Source of the DNA: VRUE01 sp963702035
GTDB taxonomy: Bacteria > Actinomycetota > Thermoleophilia > Solirubrobacterales > 70-9
Length of the DNA: 64,000 nt
Reading direction: 5' to 3'
Assembly (NCBI GenBank): GCA_963702035.1
Contig: OY969700.1
Location: forward strand, 1,054,001-1,118,000
Under the pieces are notes generated by a model. The model was not told the origin of the DNA and ran no database searches. It was given only the letters and a program-made list of their open reading frames with translations. The translations under genes and the position numbers were made by a program. Below are positions 27,613 through 35,814 of this stretch, in pieces. The first letter of the stretch is position 1; each line of letters begins with the position of its first letter.

Positions 27613-28491
27613 CCGCTTGCGGCGAGGAGCGTCTTTAATCGCAAAAAGCTGGGCCTGCCCAAGCTCCTCCTGGACTCGAATTCGAACCTGATCAAAGCAA
27701 TGGTTCATGATGCGCTCGCCCGCATCATGATCAGTCGCGAATATCAGGAAGTACATGGGCTGTCCCGTCAACTTAAAGATTTGACGGTCGAGGACGATCT
27801 TGTAGCCCAGCCGCCTCAATCCGTCGGCGTAGAGGCCCACATACTCGCTGCGGGCGTCGTCGGCAGATAACTGACCCGCATGGCGGCGCTCGTAGGTTTT
27901 CCGCCAATCTTCGTTCCCAAAGATTCGGGTTACAAGATCGGGATGGCCGGGTGCGAGGCGCATGAATCCGGTATCGGTTGGAAAGAGGATTAGCTGCTCA
28001 ATCTTGGTCGGGCTGTGGCCACGCTTGTGACTAGCGAGGGCCTCAACGGTTTTCCAGTCCAGCTCGGAGCCCTCGGGGTCAAGGAATGCAAACGTGGGTG
28101 CAGCCTGCGGGATGGCCGCAAGCATAGCGGCGACGATTCGGTTGGCATCATCATTGAATAGCTGGATTCGATCGCCGTATCGCTCAGTGCGACCTAAGAG
28201 CGCTTCATATGCTTTCTTGAAGCTCTCGGCCGCAACGACTTTGATGGCCCTCGGCGACTTTGCCTCCAGGGCAATGATGGGGGAACCGTTCCTCTCGCAA
28301 TCCCGCGTTTGCGACCAGTTCAAGCCCGGGCCGGCAAACAGGTCCACGCCGTACCAACCTCCGGCTTTCTTGCAGGCACTCGCAAACGCGGCGAGGTAGG
28401 ACTCGAGGATCATCAACTTTTCCTCCGTCCACGACTGCGCGACCCGGGAAGGTAGGCCGTCAGAGGCGATATGAATATTGGCGCGACCCAC
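27598..28491 (-). CDS. tcmP: Three-Cys-motif partner protein TcmP
   Basis: About 297 residues. After WTEEKLMILESYLAAFASAC comes a methyltransferase-like motif WYGVDLFAGPGLN (~46-58) and SPIIALEAKS, then FAFLDPEGSELDWKTVEALA and LILFPTDTGFMRL. This matches the TcmP family, which occurs with the three-Cys DUF5131 protein encoded here in convergent orientation. The joint function is unknown; the Rossmann-like DLFAGPG suggests SAM use. The start is uncertain: the frame is open to 28731, and GTG at 28491 lies just before the conserved part. Like its partner it is AT-richer than the surrounding core genes. Confidence 0.85.
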   Translation of the reverse strand: MGRANIHIASDGLPSRVAQSWTEEKLMILESYLAAFASACKKAGGWYGVDLFAGPGLNWSQTRDCERNGSPIIALEAKSPRAIKVVAAESFKKAYEALLGRTERYGDRIQLFNDDANRIVAAMLAAIPQAAPTFAFLDPEGSELDWKTVEALASHKRGHSPTKIEQLILFPTDTGFMRLAPGHPDLVTRIFGNEDWRKTYERRHAGQLSADDARSEYVGLYADGLRRLGYKIVLDRQIFKLTGQPMYFLIFATDHDAGERIMNHCFDQVRIRVQEELGQAQLFAIKDAPRRKRLGEG

Positions 28492-28633
28492 AGACCGTGA
28501 CAATAGAGCTGCGAGCGGCGGTAACCCGGTACTTAAGCGTACCCATTTGCTGGGCCAGATCGTGATCCCGCCATGAGAAGCAAGGATGTACCGGCTGACC
28601 AAGATGTCTGGCGCTGGCGCTACATTCACCGCC

Positions 28634-28915
28634 ATGGACCTGACGGATCGGATCTCTGAGCTCTCCGAAGAGGAGATCGTGCAGATCCGCGGCGCCGCGA
28701 CGTGGTACGCGAAGTTCCATGCGCGAATCATCGCTGAGCGTGCGGATGATCCGTCCGCGATGGCGGTTGCGCAGCGGGATCGCTATCTGACCCTGATCGC
28801 GGGGCTGCGCAAGCTCGGCGCCCGGATTGTCGACCCGACGATACCGGTGACCTCGTTGATCCCGGCGCGGGATAAAGATGAGGATCGCCCGGCCGACACG
28901 CAGCGCGCTGCCTAG
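28634..28915 (+). CDS. Hypothetical small protein
   Basis: 93 residues, MDLTDRISELSEEEIVQIRG onward; helical, charged, no cysteines or membrane segment. No family recognised. Codon usage is GC-rich at third positions (e.g. GCGGTTGCGCAGCGG), which supports coding. An in-frame ATG 48 bases upstream is possible. It ends six bases before the stop of the convergent phosphomannose isomerase gene. Confidence 0.5.
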   Translation: MDLTDRISELSEEEIVQIRGAATWYAKFHARIIAERADDPSAMAVAQRDRYLTLIAGLRKLGARIVDPTIPVTSLIPARDKDEDRPADTQRAA

Positions 28916-28921
28916 CGACAC

Positions 28922-29902
28922 CTAATCGCGTTCGAGCGAGGCCTTGAGGCGGTCGATCGCCTCGATCGGCAGCGGCTCGACCCCGTGGATCGCGGCTAGC
29001 TCAAGCGAGACCAGGTCGCCCAGCATCACCGTCCAGAGCAGGCGCTCGGTGCGGCTCTCCCCTGCCGCCTCAATGCGGACCGCGGTCGCCCCGTCGCGTT
29101 CGACCTCGGCCGCGGTCAGCTCGAAGCGCAGTTGCTCACGTGGATGCTGGTCGCGGTCTTCCAGGAGCACGGCGGCAAGCTGGGCGGCGCTCGGCGCCTC
29201 CCAGATGCAGATCTCGTTGTGGTTGGCCTCCGGCAGCTCCGAGTTGAAGGCCGGCAGCTTCGCGTTCTCGTTGATCTGGGTCTTCCAGCGCCGCGCCGCG
29301 GCGGCAGTCGGGCCGGCACCGTAGACGACCGGCGCGCGGTCGCCGATCGCGGCGGCGACCTCGCCGGCGCGGTGACGAAGGTCATCTCGATGAGTCTCGA
29401 GGAAGGCTGCCGCGGCCTCGATCTCCGCGGCGATCCGCGGTGCGATCCCACTCGCGGCGGCGACCTCGGCGGCGCAGACGAGCATGTAGGCGACGGCGGT
29501 GCGCGGCGCGGGCAGCAGGCCCGGCAAGCCGATGACCGGGTCGCCGGCGGCGCGGGCGCGCTCGACCAGGGCGCCGCCGGTACTGGCGACGACGCGGCGG
29601 GCACCGAGAGCCTCGGCGGCGGCAAAGCAGGCGAGCGTCTCCTCGGTTTCGCCCGAGTAGCTCGAGCAGAACACAGTCCACTCGGCGCCGGCCCAGCTTG
29701 GCAGCCCGTACCCGCGTACGGTCAGCAGTGGCCCGGTGAGGCGCTCGCCCAGCGCTGCGGCGGCTAGATCGCCGCCGATCGCCGAGCCACCCATGCCGCA
29801 GACGAGGAGGCCGGCGGACTCGCCCGACTCCAGTCGCGCCGACTCGACCCTCCAGAGGGCATCGCGAAGGTGGTCGGGGATTGCCAGGACGTCGTCGAGC
29901 AT
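28922..29902 (-). CDS. Bifunctional phosphoglucose/phosphomannose isomerase
   Basis: 326 residues with two SIS domains. Signatures: LLVCGMGGSAIGGDLAAAAL, FCSSYSGETEETLACFAAAEALGA and the catalytic-region PVVYGAGPTAAAARRWKTQINENAKLPAF...LPEANHNEI. The Glu-x2-His (EANHNE) and the SYSGET loop define the archaeal/actinobacterial PGI/PMI family, interconverting fructose-6-P with glucose-6-P and mannose-6-P. It follows the guanylyltransferase-like gene with two bases between, so together they probably supply GDP-mannose. Confidence 0.9.
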   Translation of the reverse strand: MLDDVLAIPDHLRDALWRVESARLESGESAGLLVCGMGGSAIGGDLAAAALGERLTGPLLTVRGYGLPSWAGAEWTVFCSSYSGETEETLACFAAAEALGARRVVASTGGALVERARAAGDPVIGLPGLLPAPRTAVAYMLVCAAEVAAASGIAPRIAAEIEAAAAFLETHRDDLRHRAGEVAAAIGDRAPVVYGAGPTAAAARRWKTQINENAKLPAFNSELPEANHNEICIWEAPSAAQLAAVLLEDRDQHPREQLRFELTAAEVERDGATAVRIEAAGESRTERLLWTVMLGDLVSLELAAIHGVEPLPIEAIDRLKASLERD

Positions 29903-29904
29903 CT

Positions 29905-30888
29905 CTACGAGGAGAGTCTTTCGCCCTCGGCCGCGACCGCTCCTTCAACGACCGCGCCGGGCGGCACCTCGGCTCGCGGCGAGAGGATCGAATCGACGAC
30001 GCGCGCGTTCTCGCCGACCGTGCAGTCATTGAGCACGACCGAACCGAGGATCTGCGCCCCCGGCCCCACCCGGCAACCCGGCCCGACCACCGCATTTGGC
30101 CCAACCTGAGCCGCGCTGTCAACCTGCGCACCGGAGTCGACCAGGACGCCCTCGCCGGTGGGCTCGACCCGGGTCTCCACGCGACCTTCGAGGATGTCCC
30201 AGCTCGCCTGTCGGTAGCGCTCGGGGGTGCCGATGTCGACCCAGTAGCCGTCGAGAAGCAGGCCGTACAGCCCGTTGCCGACCAGGCGAGGGAACACATC
30301 GCGCTCGATCGAGACGTTCTCACCGGGGGCGATCAGGTTGAGTACGGCGCGCTGCAGCACGTACATCCCGGCGTTGATCTCCCCCGGCTTCCGCTCGCCC
30401 GTCTTCTCGAGGAACTCGAGGACCGCGCCGCCGTCGTCGCTCTGGACCAAGCCGAAAGCCGAGGAGTCCTCGACGGGGTGAAGGCCGATCGTCGCCGCCG
30501 CGTTCCAGCCCTCGTGCGCGCGCAGGAGCGCGCTCAGATCGAGGTCGGTGAGCACATCGCCGTTGAGCGCGAGAAAGCGATCGTCGAGCTCGTCCCCCAG
30601 CGCGTCCGCGGCGAAGCGGATCGCCCCGGCGGTGCCCAGCGGCTCGGGCTCGGCGACGTAGCGGATCCGCACGCCGGCGCGCTCTTCCTCGCCACTGAGC
30701 GCCGCCTGCAGCACGTCGGGTAGGAAGCCGCAGGCAAGTACCACTTCGGTCACCCCGTGCCCCGCCAGCCACTCGATCATGTAGGCGAGAAAGGGCCGGT
30801 CAACCAGGGTCAGCGCCGGCTTCGGCACGTTCTCGGTGAGGGGCCTCAATCGAGTCCCCTCACCACCGACTAAGACAATCGCCTGCAT
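29905..30888 (-). CDS. Mannose-1-phosphate guanylyltransferase-like NDP-sugar pyrophosphorylase
   Basis: 327 residues. MQAIVLVGGEGTRLRPLTENVPKPALTLVDRPFLAYMIEWL is the nucleotide-binding start. PLGTAGAIRFAADAL, FLALNGDVLTDLDL (metal Asp), FLEKTGERKPGEINAGMYVL and YWVDIGTPERYRQASWDIL follow. The C-terminus has hexapeptide repeats (VLVDSGAQVDSAAQVGPNAVVG). Coupling to phosphomannose isomerase supports GDP-mannose synthesis; glucose-1-P substrates are possible. The ATG sits two bases inside palindrome P6. Confidence 0.85.
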   Translation of the reverse strand: MQAIVLVGGEGTRLRPLTENVPKPALTLVDRPFLAYMIEWLAGHGVTEVVLACGFLPDVLQAALSGEEERAGVRIRYVAEPEPLGTAGAIRFAADALGDELDDRFLALNGDVLTDLDLSALLRAHEGWNAAATIGLHPVEDSSAFGLVQSDDGGAVLEFLEKTGERKPGEINAGMYVLQRAVLNLIAPGENVSIERDVFPRLVGNGLYGLLLDGYWVDIGTPERYRQASWDILEGRVETRVEPTGEGVLVDSGAQVDSAAQVGPNAVVGPGCRVGPGAQILGSVVLNDCTVGENARVVDSILSPRAEVPPGAVVEGAVAAEGERLSS

Positions 30889-30889
30889 G

Positions 30890-30994
30890 GTCCTAGCGCG
30901 CCTGGCCGGCGCATATCGGCGTCCTCGGTCGCTCGCGTGCAGAGCACGCCACGCTCCCTGCGTCCTTGATCTGCTTGGCCACGCACACTAGGAC
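30890..30994. repeat. Palindromic intergenic element P6, from ugd stop to guanylyltransferase start
   Basis: Arms 30890-30907 and 30977-30994 (GTCCTAG..GGCC) pair at 15 of 18 positions. The right arm contains the ugd TAG stop. An inner hairpin GCGTG, loop CAGAG, CACGC lies at 30935-30949. Its flanks CGGCGTCCTC and GCTCCCTGCGTCCTTG recur in P12 on the other strand around a different hairpin. Confidence 0.75.
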
Positions 30995-32297
30995 GGGCTT
31001 TTCTCGTACTTAACCCCGACTGCCCGGCCAATGCCCTCATATTCGAAGCCCGCCGAGATCAGAGCATGGGGATCGAGGAAGTTGCGCCCGTCGACAACCA
31101 ACGGTCGCGCCATCTTCTTCGCGACCTCGGACCAGTCGAGCTCGGCGAACTCGGGCCACTCGGTGACAAGCACCGCCGCGTCGGCACCATCGAGCGCCTC
31201 AAGTGCCGAGTCGCACAACTCGACGCCATCGAGCAGATCCCGCGCCGCGTCCCCGGCAACCGGGTCGTATGCCACGACCTCCGCCCCTTCCCCTGAAGGC
31301 GGGGCGCCAGTACGAGGCTCGAAGCCTCGCGCATGTCGTCGGTATCGGGCTTGAAAGCGAGGCCCAGCAAGGCGACCTTCTTGCCGACCAGCGAACCCAG
31401 GTGGCCGTTCAGCTTCTGCACGACACGGCGCTTCTGCAGCTCGTTCACCTCGATCACCGCGGTGAGCAGCTGGAAGTGGTACCCGGTATTACCGGCAAGT
31501 TGCTTGAGCGCTTTAAGATCCTTAGGGAAACAGGAACCCCCGTAGCCGATCCCGGCACGCAGGAACGAGGGGCCGATGCGCTGATCGAGGCCCATGCCCC
31601 GGGCGACCTCGCCGACATCTGCGCCGACCTCCTCGCAGACGTTGGCGATCTCGTTGACGAAGGAGATCTTGGTCGCGAGGAAGGCGTTGGAGGCGAGCTT
31701 GATCATCTCGGCGCTGGCGACGTCGGTGTGGACGATCTCACCCCCCAACGGCTCGTAGAGCGCCGCGACGGCATCGCCGGCCGCGCGGTCGCCGGCGTCG
31801 GCGCCGATCACGACGCGGTCGGGGTGGAGGAAGTCGGCGACCGCCGAGCCCTCCTTGAGGAACTCGGGGCAGGAGACGTAGGCAAGCCCGGGGCGATCGC
31901 GGCGGATCGCCTCACCGGTGCCGGCCGGCACGGTGCTCTTCATGATCAGCACGTGCTCGCCGTCGGGGGGCAGCTCATCGACCACGGTGCGGACCCGGGA
32001 GAGGTCGGCGTCGCCGGAGCGGGTCGGCGGCGTGTCGACGCAGACGAAGAGCAGACGCGCCGAGCCGAGCAGCTCGTCCATCTCGGTGGTGAAGGTGAGC
32101 CGCTCGGCGTTGCGCCTGAGCAGCTCGTCGAGCTCGGGCTCATGGATCGTCGTCTCGCCCCGCGAGAGCGACGCGACCTTCTCCGGAAGGATGTCGCGGG
32201 CGACGACCCGGTGACCGAGATCGGCAAAGCAGGCAGCCGTCACCAGGCCGACCCAGCCCACCCCGATCACGCCGATCGGCTCTCTGCTCTCCATCAT
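30988..32297 (-). pseudogene. ugd: UDP-glucose 6-dehydrogenase, interrupted by a one-base frameshift
   Basis: Oxidises UDP-glucose to UDP-glucuronate with NAD. The 5' part (32297 to about 31294) shows GVIGVGWVGLVTAACFADLGH, VCVDTPPTRSGDADLS, EFLKEGSAVADFLHPDRVVIG, the catalytic Cys in GIGYGGSCFPKDLKAL, and LLGLAFKPDTDDMREASSLVLA. At the run GGGG (31293-31290 on the minus strand) the frame is lost. The rest, VVAYDPVAGDAARDLL through FEYEGIGRAVGVKYEKSPS, continues in the +1 frame to 30988. Adding one G restores a full ~436-residue enzyme. Two other genes here break the same way, so an assembly error is likely. The start overlaps the LCP stop (ATGA). Confidence 0.88.
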
Positions 32298-33922
32298 GGT
32301 TGCGCGCTCCCTCGCTTCTTCGTTGGTTTCTTCTTCGGAATTATCACCCTGGCCGACCGCGCCATGCCCAGCATCTGGTCGTTGGTCAGCGACTGCAGCA
32401 GGCTGTTGGAGATCCAGTACGTGTTGTCGCCCCGGTGCCAGGCAATCATGCTGACGCGATCGCCGTCGATGTAGATGTCGTACTCGCGGCCGTGGATCGT
32501 CCTCGTTTCGCTCGGGTTGTCGAGGATCGGCGGGTTGCTCCAGCCCTGGATGCCCTGCACCCCGAAGTACTGGGTTTCGTATTCGGGCCCGTACTCGGCG
32601 ACCATCCGGTAGGCGGCGTGGCGCTTGCCGTCGGTGTCCTTGAAGTGGTACACGCGCGGGTCCTGCACGTGGTAGTAGCTGTTGCTTTCCACGTATGACG
32701 CTTCTGCGGGAAGGCGGCTCGCGTAGAAGACGGGGAACCCGCTGCTGACCTTGCGAGCGACCGCCTTCCCCTCGAGCTCGCCCGTTTCCCCGGCGGCGAC
32801 GAGGCCGTCGCTCCCCGGCGGCTTCGCCTTGACGCGGGGCTTCTTGTGTTTGGGCTTGCTCTTCTTCCCCTTGCCCTTCTTCTTCGACTTCGCCTGTGCA
32901 TGTTCGCTTGCTTCGAGCGAACCGCGCGGTCCGCCGCTGGCTTCGATCCCGAGAAACTTGTCAACGGCTTCCCCGATCGCTTCCTGACTCGCGTAGACGA
33001 AGCTGGGGCCGAGTTCCGCCGGGAAGTGGATCTCCTTGATTTCCGCGTTGCGCGAGGCGATGAACAGCTTCAGCACTTCGAGCATCGTCTGCGTGTCGCT
33101 GATGTCGGAGGTCGTGTACTTGGTGAAGATGTCGATCAGTTCGTTGCGGCCGAGCACGAGCTGGTCGATCGGGACCCGCTGGCGCGCGGCGCTGAGGAAG
33201 TCCTGCTGGCGCGCCGCCCGGACCAGGTCGGTGTCGGTGTGGCGGTAGCGCACGTACTGCAGCGCTTTTTTGCCGCAGAGCAGCTGGTAGCCCGGCTGGA
33301 TGTCGATTTCGGAATATTCTTCGGAGGGCGGCACGCCGACGTTGGAGTGGTAGTAGCGGCGGTCAACGTCGACGTAGACGCAGTTGATCGCGTCGACCGC
33401 GCGGACGAAGCCGAGGTAGTCGACGTTGACGACGTGGTTGATCGGCAGGCCGGTGAGTTCCTTGACGACCTGCAGGGTCAGCTTCGGCCCGCCCCAGGTG
33501 TATGCGGCGTTGAACTTTTCGGTGCCGAAGCCGGGAATTTCGACCTTGAGGTCGCGCGGGATCGACATCAGCGCGATCGCGTTCTGTTCGGGGTCGAGGC
33601 GCAGCAGCAGCGTCGTGTCGGAGCGGCCGGGGTCTTCGGGTTCGCTGGCGCGCTTGTCGGAGCCGATGATCAGGATGTTCTCCGGTTCGCCCCCGTGCGT
33701 CTTGGCGAGAACGCGCTCGACCTTGTTCTGCAGTTTGTTGTTGTGCGAGAGCGCGGTGGCGATGCTGCCGATGTAGAGGAGGATGCTGGCCGCGGTGGCC
33801 GCCGCGACGACGGAGACGATCGTGACCGAGGCCAGGGTGAAGCGCCACCAGTAGCGCTTGCGCTTCGGCGGCGGCTCGTGGTCGCCCTCGGGCGGCGGTT
33901 TCTTGAATACGGGCTCGACCAT
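32294..33922 (-). CDS. LytR-CpsA-Psr (LCP) family cell-wall glycopolymer ligase
   Basis: 542 residues. Short cytoplasmic N-terminus with basic PPPKRKRYWWRF, one membrane helix (~25-50, LASVTIVSVVAAATAASILLYIGS), then the extracellular LCP domain: ILIIGSDKR, GRSDTTLLLRLDPEQNAIALMSIPRDLKVEIPG, KFNAAYTWGGPKL, NHVVNVDYLGF and LQYVRYRHTDTDLVRAARQQDFL. The Arg and Asp residues in these blocks bind the polyprenyl pyrophosphate. After ~330 a Lys-rich linker leads to an additional C-terminal domain (~370-530). LCP proteins move lipid-linked polymers to peptidoglycan. It is coupled to ugd downstream. Confidence 0.92.
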   Translation of the reverse strand: MVEPVFKKPPPEGDHEPPPKRKRYWWRFTLASVTIVSVVAAATAASILLYIGSIATALSHNNKLQNKVERVLAKTHGGEPENILIIGSDKRASEPEDPGRSDTTLLLRLDPEQNAIALMSIPRDLKVEIPGFGTEKFNAAYTWGGPKLTLQVVKELTGLPINHVVNVDYLGFVRAVDAINCVYVDVDRRYYHSNVGVPPSEEYSEIDIQPGYQLLCGKKALQYVRYRHTDTDLVRAARQQDFLSAARQRVPIDQLVLGRNELIDIFTKYTTSDISDTQTMLEVLKLFIASRNAEIKEIHFPAELGPSFVYASQEAIGEAVDKFLGIEASGGPRGSLEASEHAQAKSKKKGKGKKSKPKHKKPRVKAKPPGSDGLVAAGETGELEGKAVARKVSSGFPVFYASRLPAEASYVESNSYYHVQDPRVYHFKDTDGKRHAAYRMVAEYGPEYETQYFGVQGIQGWSNPPILDNPSETRTIHGREYDIYIDGDRVSMIAWHRGDNTYWISNSLLQSLTNDQMLGMARSARVIIPKKKPTKKRGSAQP

Positions 33923-33932
33923 CAGCCGGAGA

Positions 33933-35021
33933 TCAGCCCTCGAGCCGGCCCGGGATCGCCCTGAGGAAGCTTTCGAGCGCCTGCCGGTAGGCGACCAGCG
34001 ATGGCACCGAGACCCACTCGGCGGGACCGTGATGGCCTTCGCCGGCCGGGCCGAACTCGACCGCCGGCACGCCCACGCGGAGGAAGGAGACTGCATCGGA
34101 GGCGCCGTCGCGACCGACGCTCATCGGCTCCCCATCGTGGTGCTCCGATGCCGCCTCCCTCAAGCCCTGGACGAAGGGCGAATCGCGGTCGACGACCGCC
34201 GGCGGCCTTGTGAAGAGTGGCGTCACCTCGGCGTCGGGAAGACCGCGCACCTGCTCGAGCACGACCTCGGGATCCTGGTCGGGCAGGTAGCGGATGTCAA
34301 CGTCTATTGCGCATCGGTCAGGCACCTTGTTGAGCGCGTCGCCGCCCATGATCCGGCCGAGATTGATCGAGGGGCGGTCGAACAGCTCCGAGCTGTGCCG
34401 GGCAAACGGTAGCGACTCGATACTGCGGAAAACGTCGTGTGCCTTCAGCACCGCGTTATCGCCCAGCCACGGCGTCGCTCCGTGGGCGGCGACGCCGCTC
34501 ACCTCCAGGCGCAGCGCCAGCACCCCCTTGGCCTCGACGCCGATCTGCAAATCGGTCGGCTCGCCGGTGATCGCGAAGTCGCCGACGAAGCCACCGTCAA
34601 CGAGATGATCGCTGCCGCGATCCGCCTCCTCCTCGGACTCCTCATCGCCGACGATCCCCAGCCGCACCCGCACCTGCTCCGAATCCCTCATCGAGGCAGT
34701 GGTCAACAGCATCGCCGCCAACGCCCCCTTCATGTCATAGGCACCGCGCCCATAAAGCCGCTCACCGTCGAGCTGCGGGTCGAACTGCCCCGCCCGCCCC
34801 GGCACGACATCCAGATGCCCATGCAGCACAACAGTAGGCGCCTCCTCAGGCCCGACTTCAGCCTTCAGCACCGGCAGCCCCCGCACCTCTTCCGTAGCCA
34901 CCGAGATCCCCCGAGCTTCCAGCCACCCCTCGACGAATCCAGCAGCTTCCAGCACCCCGTCCGCCCCAGAAGTGTCGTACCCGATCAACCGAGTAGCAAG
35001 CGCAACCAGCTCCTCACTCAT
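33933..35021 (-). CDS. M20 family metallopeptidase (ArgE/DapE-like)
   Basis: 362 residues. Metal-binding and catalytic blocks: VVLHGHLDVVP (His, Asp), RLYGRGAYDMKGALAAML (bridging Asp), LGIVGDEESEEE (general base Glu), AITGEPTDLQIGVEAKG, a dimerisation domain from SGVAAHGATPW, and a final GEGHHGPAEWVS metal His. The family includes acetylornithine deacetylase and succinyl-diaminopimelate desuccinylase; the true substrate is not evident. It is first in a run with the LCP and ugd genes. Confidence 0.88.
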   Translation of the reverse strand: MSEELVALATRLIGYDTSGADGVLEAAGFVEGWLEARGISVATEEVRGLPVLKAEVGPEEAPTVVLHGHLDVVPGRAGQFDPQLDGERLYGRGAYDMKGALAAMLLTTASMRDSEQVRVRLGIVGDEESEEEADRGSDHLVDGGFVGDFAITGEPTDLQIGVEAKGVLALRLEVSGVAAHGATPWLGDNAVLKAHDVFRSIESLPFARHSSELFDRPSINLGRIMGGDALNKVPDRCAIDVDIRYLPDQDPEVVLEQVRGLPDAEVTPLFTRPPAVVDRDSPFVQGLREAASEHHDGEPMSVGRDGASDAVSFLRVGVPAVEFGPAGEGHHGPAEWVSVPSLVAYRQALESFLRAIPGRLEG

Positions 35022-35037
35022 CGGCGCTCTCGCAGGG

Positions 35038-35185
35038 CAGGGGATCCGGTCATCGTGTGGGCGAATTTAGTCGCGCGCGCTTCGCGCGCTGCTCCGGAAG
35101 ATGCTGCGCGCCTATGGCGCGCAGGAATCAGATTGCATGTCGCGGCCTTCGGCCACATTCGCCCACACGACAACCGGATCCCCTG
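35038..35185 (-). repeat. Structured palindromic element P7 (reverse-oriented partner of P8)
   Basis: Outer arms 35038-35066 and 35157-35185 pair at 27 of 29. Read on the minus strand the inside holds three hairpins: GGCC-GAA-GGCC, TGCGCGCC-ATA-GGCGCGCA and GCGCGC-GAA-GCGCGC. Linkers ATGCAATCT, GCAGCATC and CTAAATTCG match P8 while the stems differ. It lies 16 bases upstream of the M20 peptidase gene. Confidence 0.85.
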
Positions 35186-35240
35186 TGCCGAGGAGCCTCC
35201 GCCCTCGTCGCCAAAAGCTTGCCTCTCTCGGAGAGCTGAC

Positions 35241-35391
35241 GAGAAGGAGCCGGTGCCCCTTCGCGGGAATGTCGCGAAGCGGCGATATGCAATCTCATGT
35301 TTGCGCGGCCGCAGGCCGCGCAGCATCATCGGGAGCGGAGGCCGAAGGCCGAGCGACCTAAATTCACGCGAAGGGGCACCGGCTCCTTCTC
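35241..35391 (+). repeat. Structured palindromic element P8 at the end of the ATP synthase operon
   Basis: Outer arms 35241-35270 and 35362-35391 pair over 25 bp without mismatch, then one mismatch and GAAT/ATTC. Inner hairpins CGC-GAA-GCG, TGCGCGGCC-GCA-GGCCGCGCA and GGCC-GAA-GGCC sit at the same places as in P7. It starts right after the atpC TGA and is the obvious operon terminator. Inner stems, but not linkers, differ from P7. Confidence 0.85.
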
Positions 35392-35805
35392 TCATCCCTG
35401 CGCGATTGCAAGAAATGCTTCTGCTCGGTCACGATCTTTCTGCGCCCGCATCTGCGCCCCACTCTTGTCCTCCGCCTCAGAGAAACGCTGTTCGGCGTCG
35501 GCCAGCTGCTCTTTGAGCGTGCCGGTGTCGAGGTCCTCGGGCGCGATCGCCTCCTCGACCAGCAGGCGGGCGTGATTGCCGAAGACCTGCAGCCAGCCGT
35601 GTGCCTGGGCGAAGCGCTTCGGCTCGGAGTCGCCCGAGAAGAGCCGCAGCTCGGTCGGCCGCAGCGCCGCCAGCAGCGGCGCGTGGTTGGCGAGGATGCC
35701 GATTTCGCCAGCCGCGGTGCGGGTCGAGACCTGGCTCACCTCGCCGCCCCAGACCTCGCCCTCGGGGGTGAGGATCTCGACCTCGAATTTGCTCTCGCCG
35801 GCCAA
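35392..35805 (-). CDS. atpC: ATP synthase F1 subunit epsilon
   Basis: 137 residues. The N-terminal beta-sandwich FEVEILTPEGEVWGGEVSQVSTRTAAGEIGILANHAPLLAAL is diagnostic. The C-terminal two-helix part (LDTGTLKEQLADAEQRFSEAED) is the inhibitory arm. The start is TTG with AAGGA upstream. It is last in the operon, nine bases after atpD, and followed at once by palindrome P8. Confidence 0.93.
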   Translation of the reverse strand: MAGESKFEVEILTPEGEVWGGEVSQVSTRTAAGEIGILANHAPLLAALRPTELRLFSGDSEPKRFAQAHGWLQVFGNHARLLVEEAIAPEDLDTGTLKEQLADAEQRFSEAEDKSGAQMRAQKDRDRAEAFLAIAQG

Positions 35806-35814
35806 GCTGGATCC

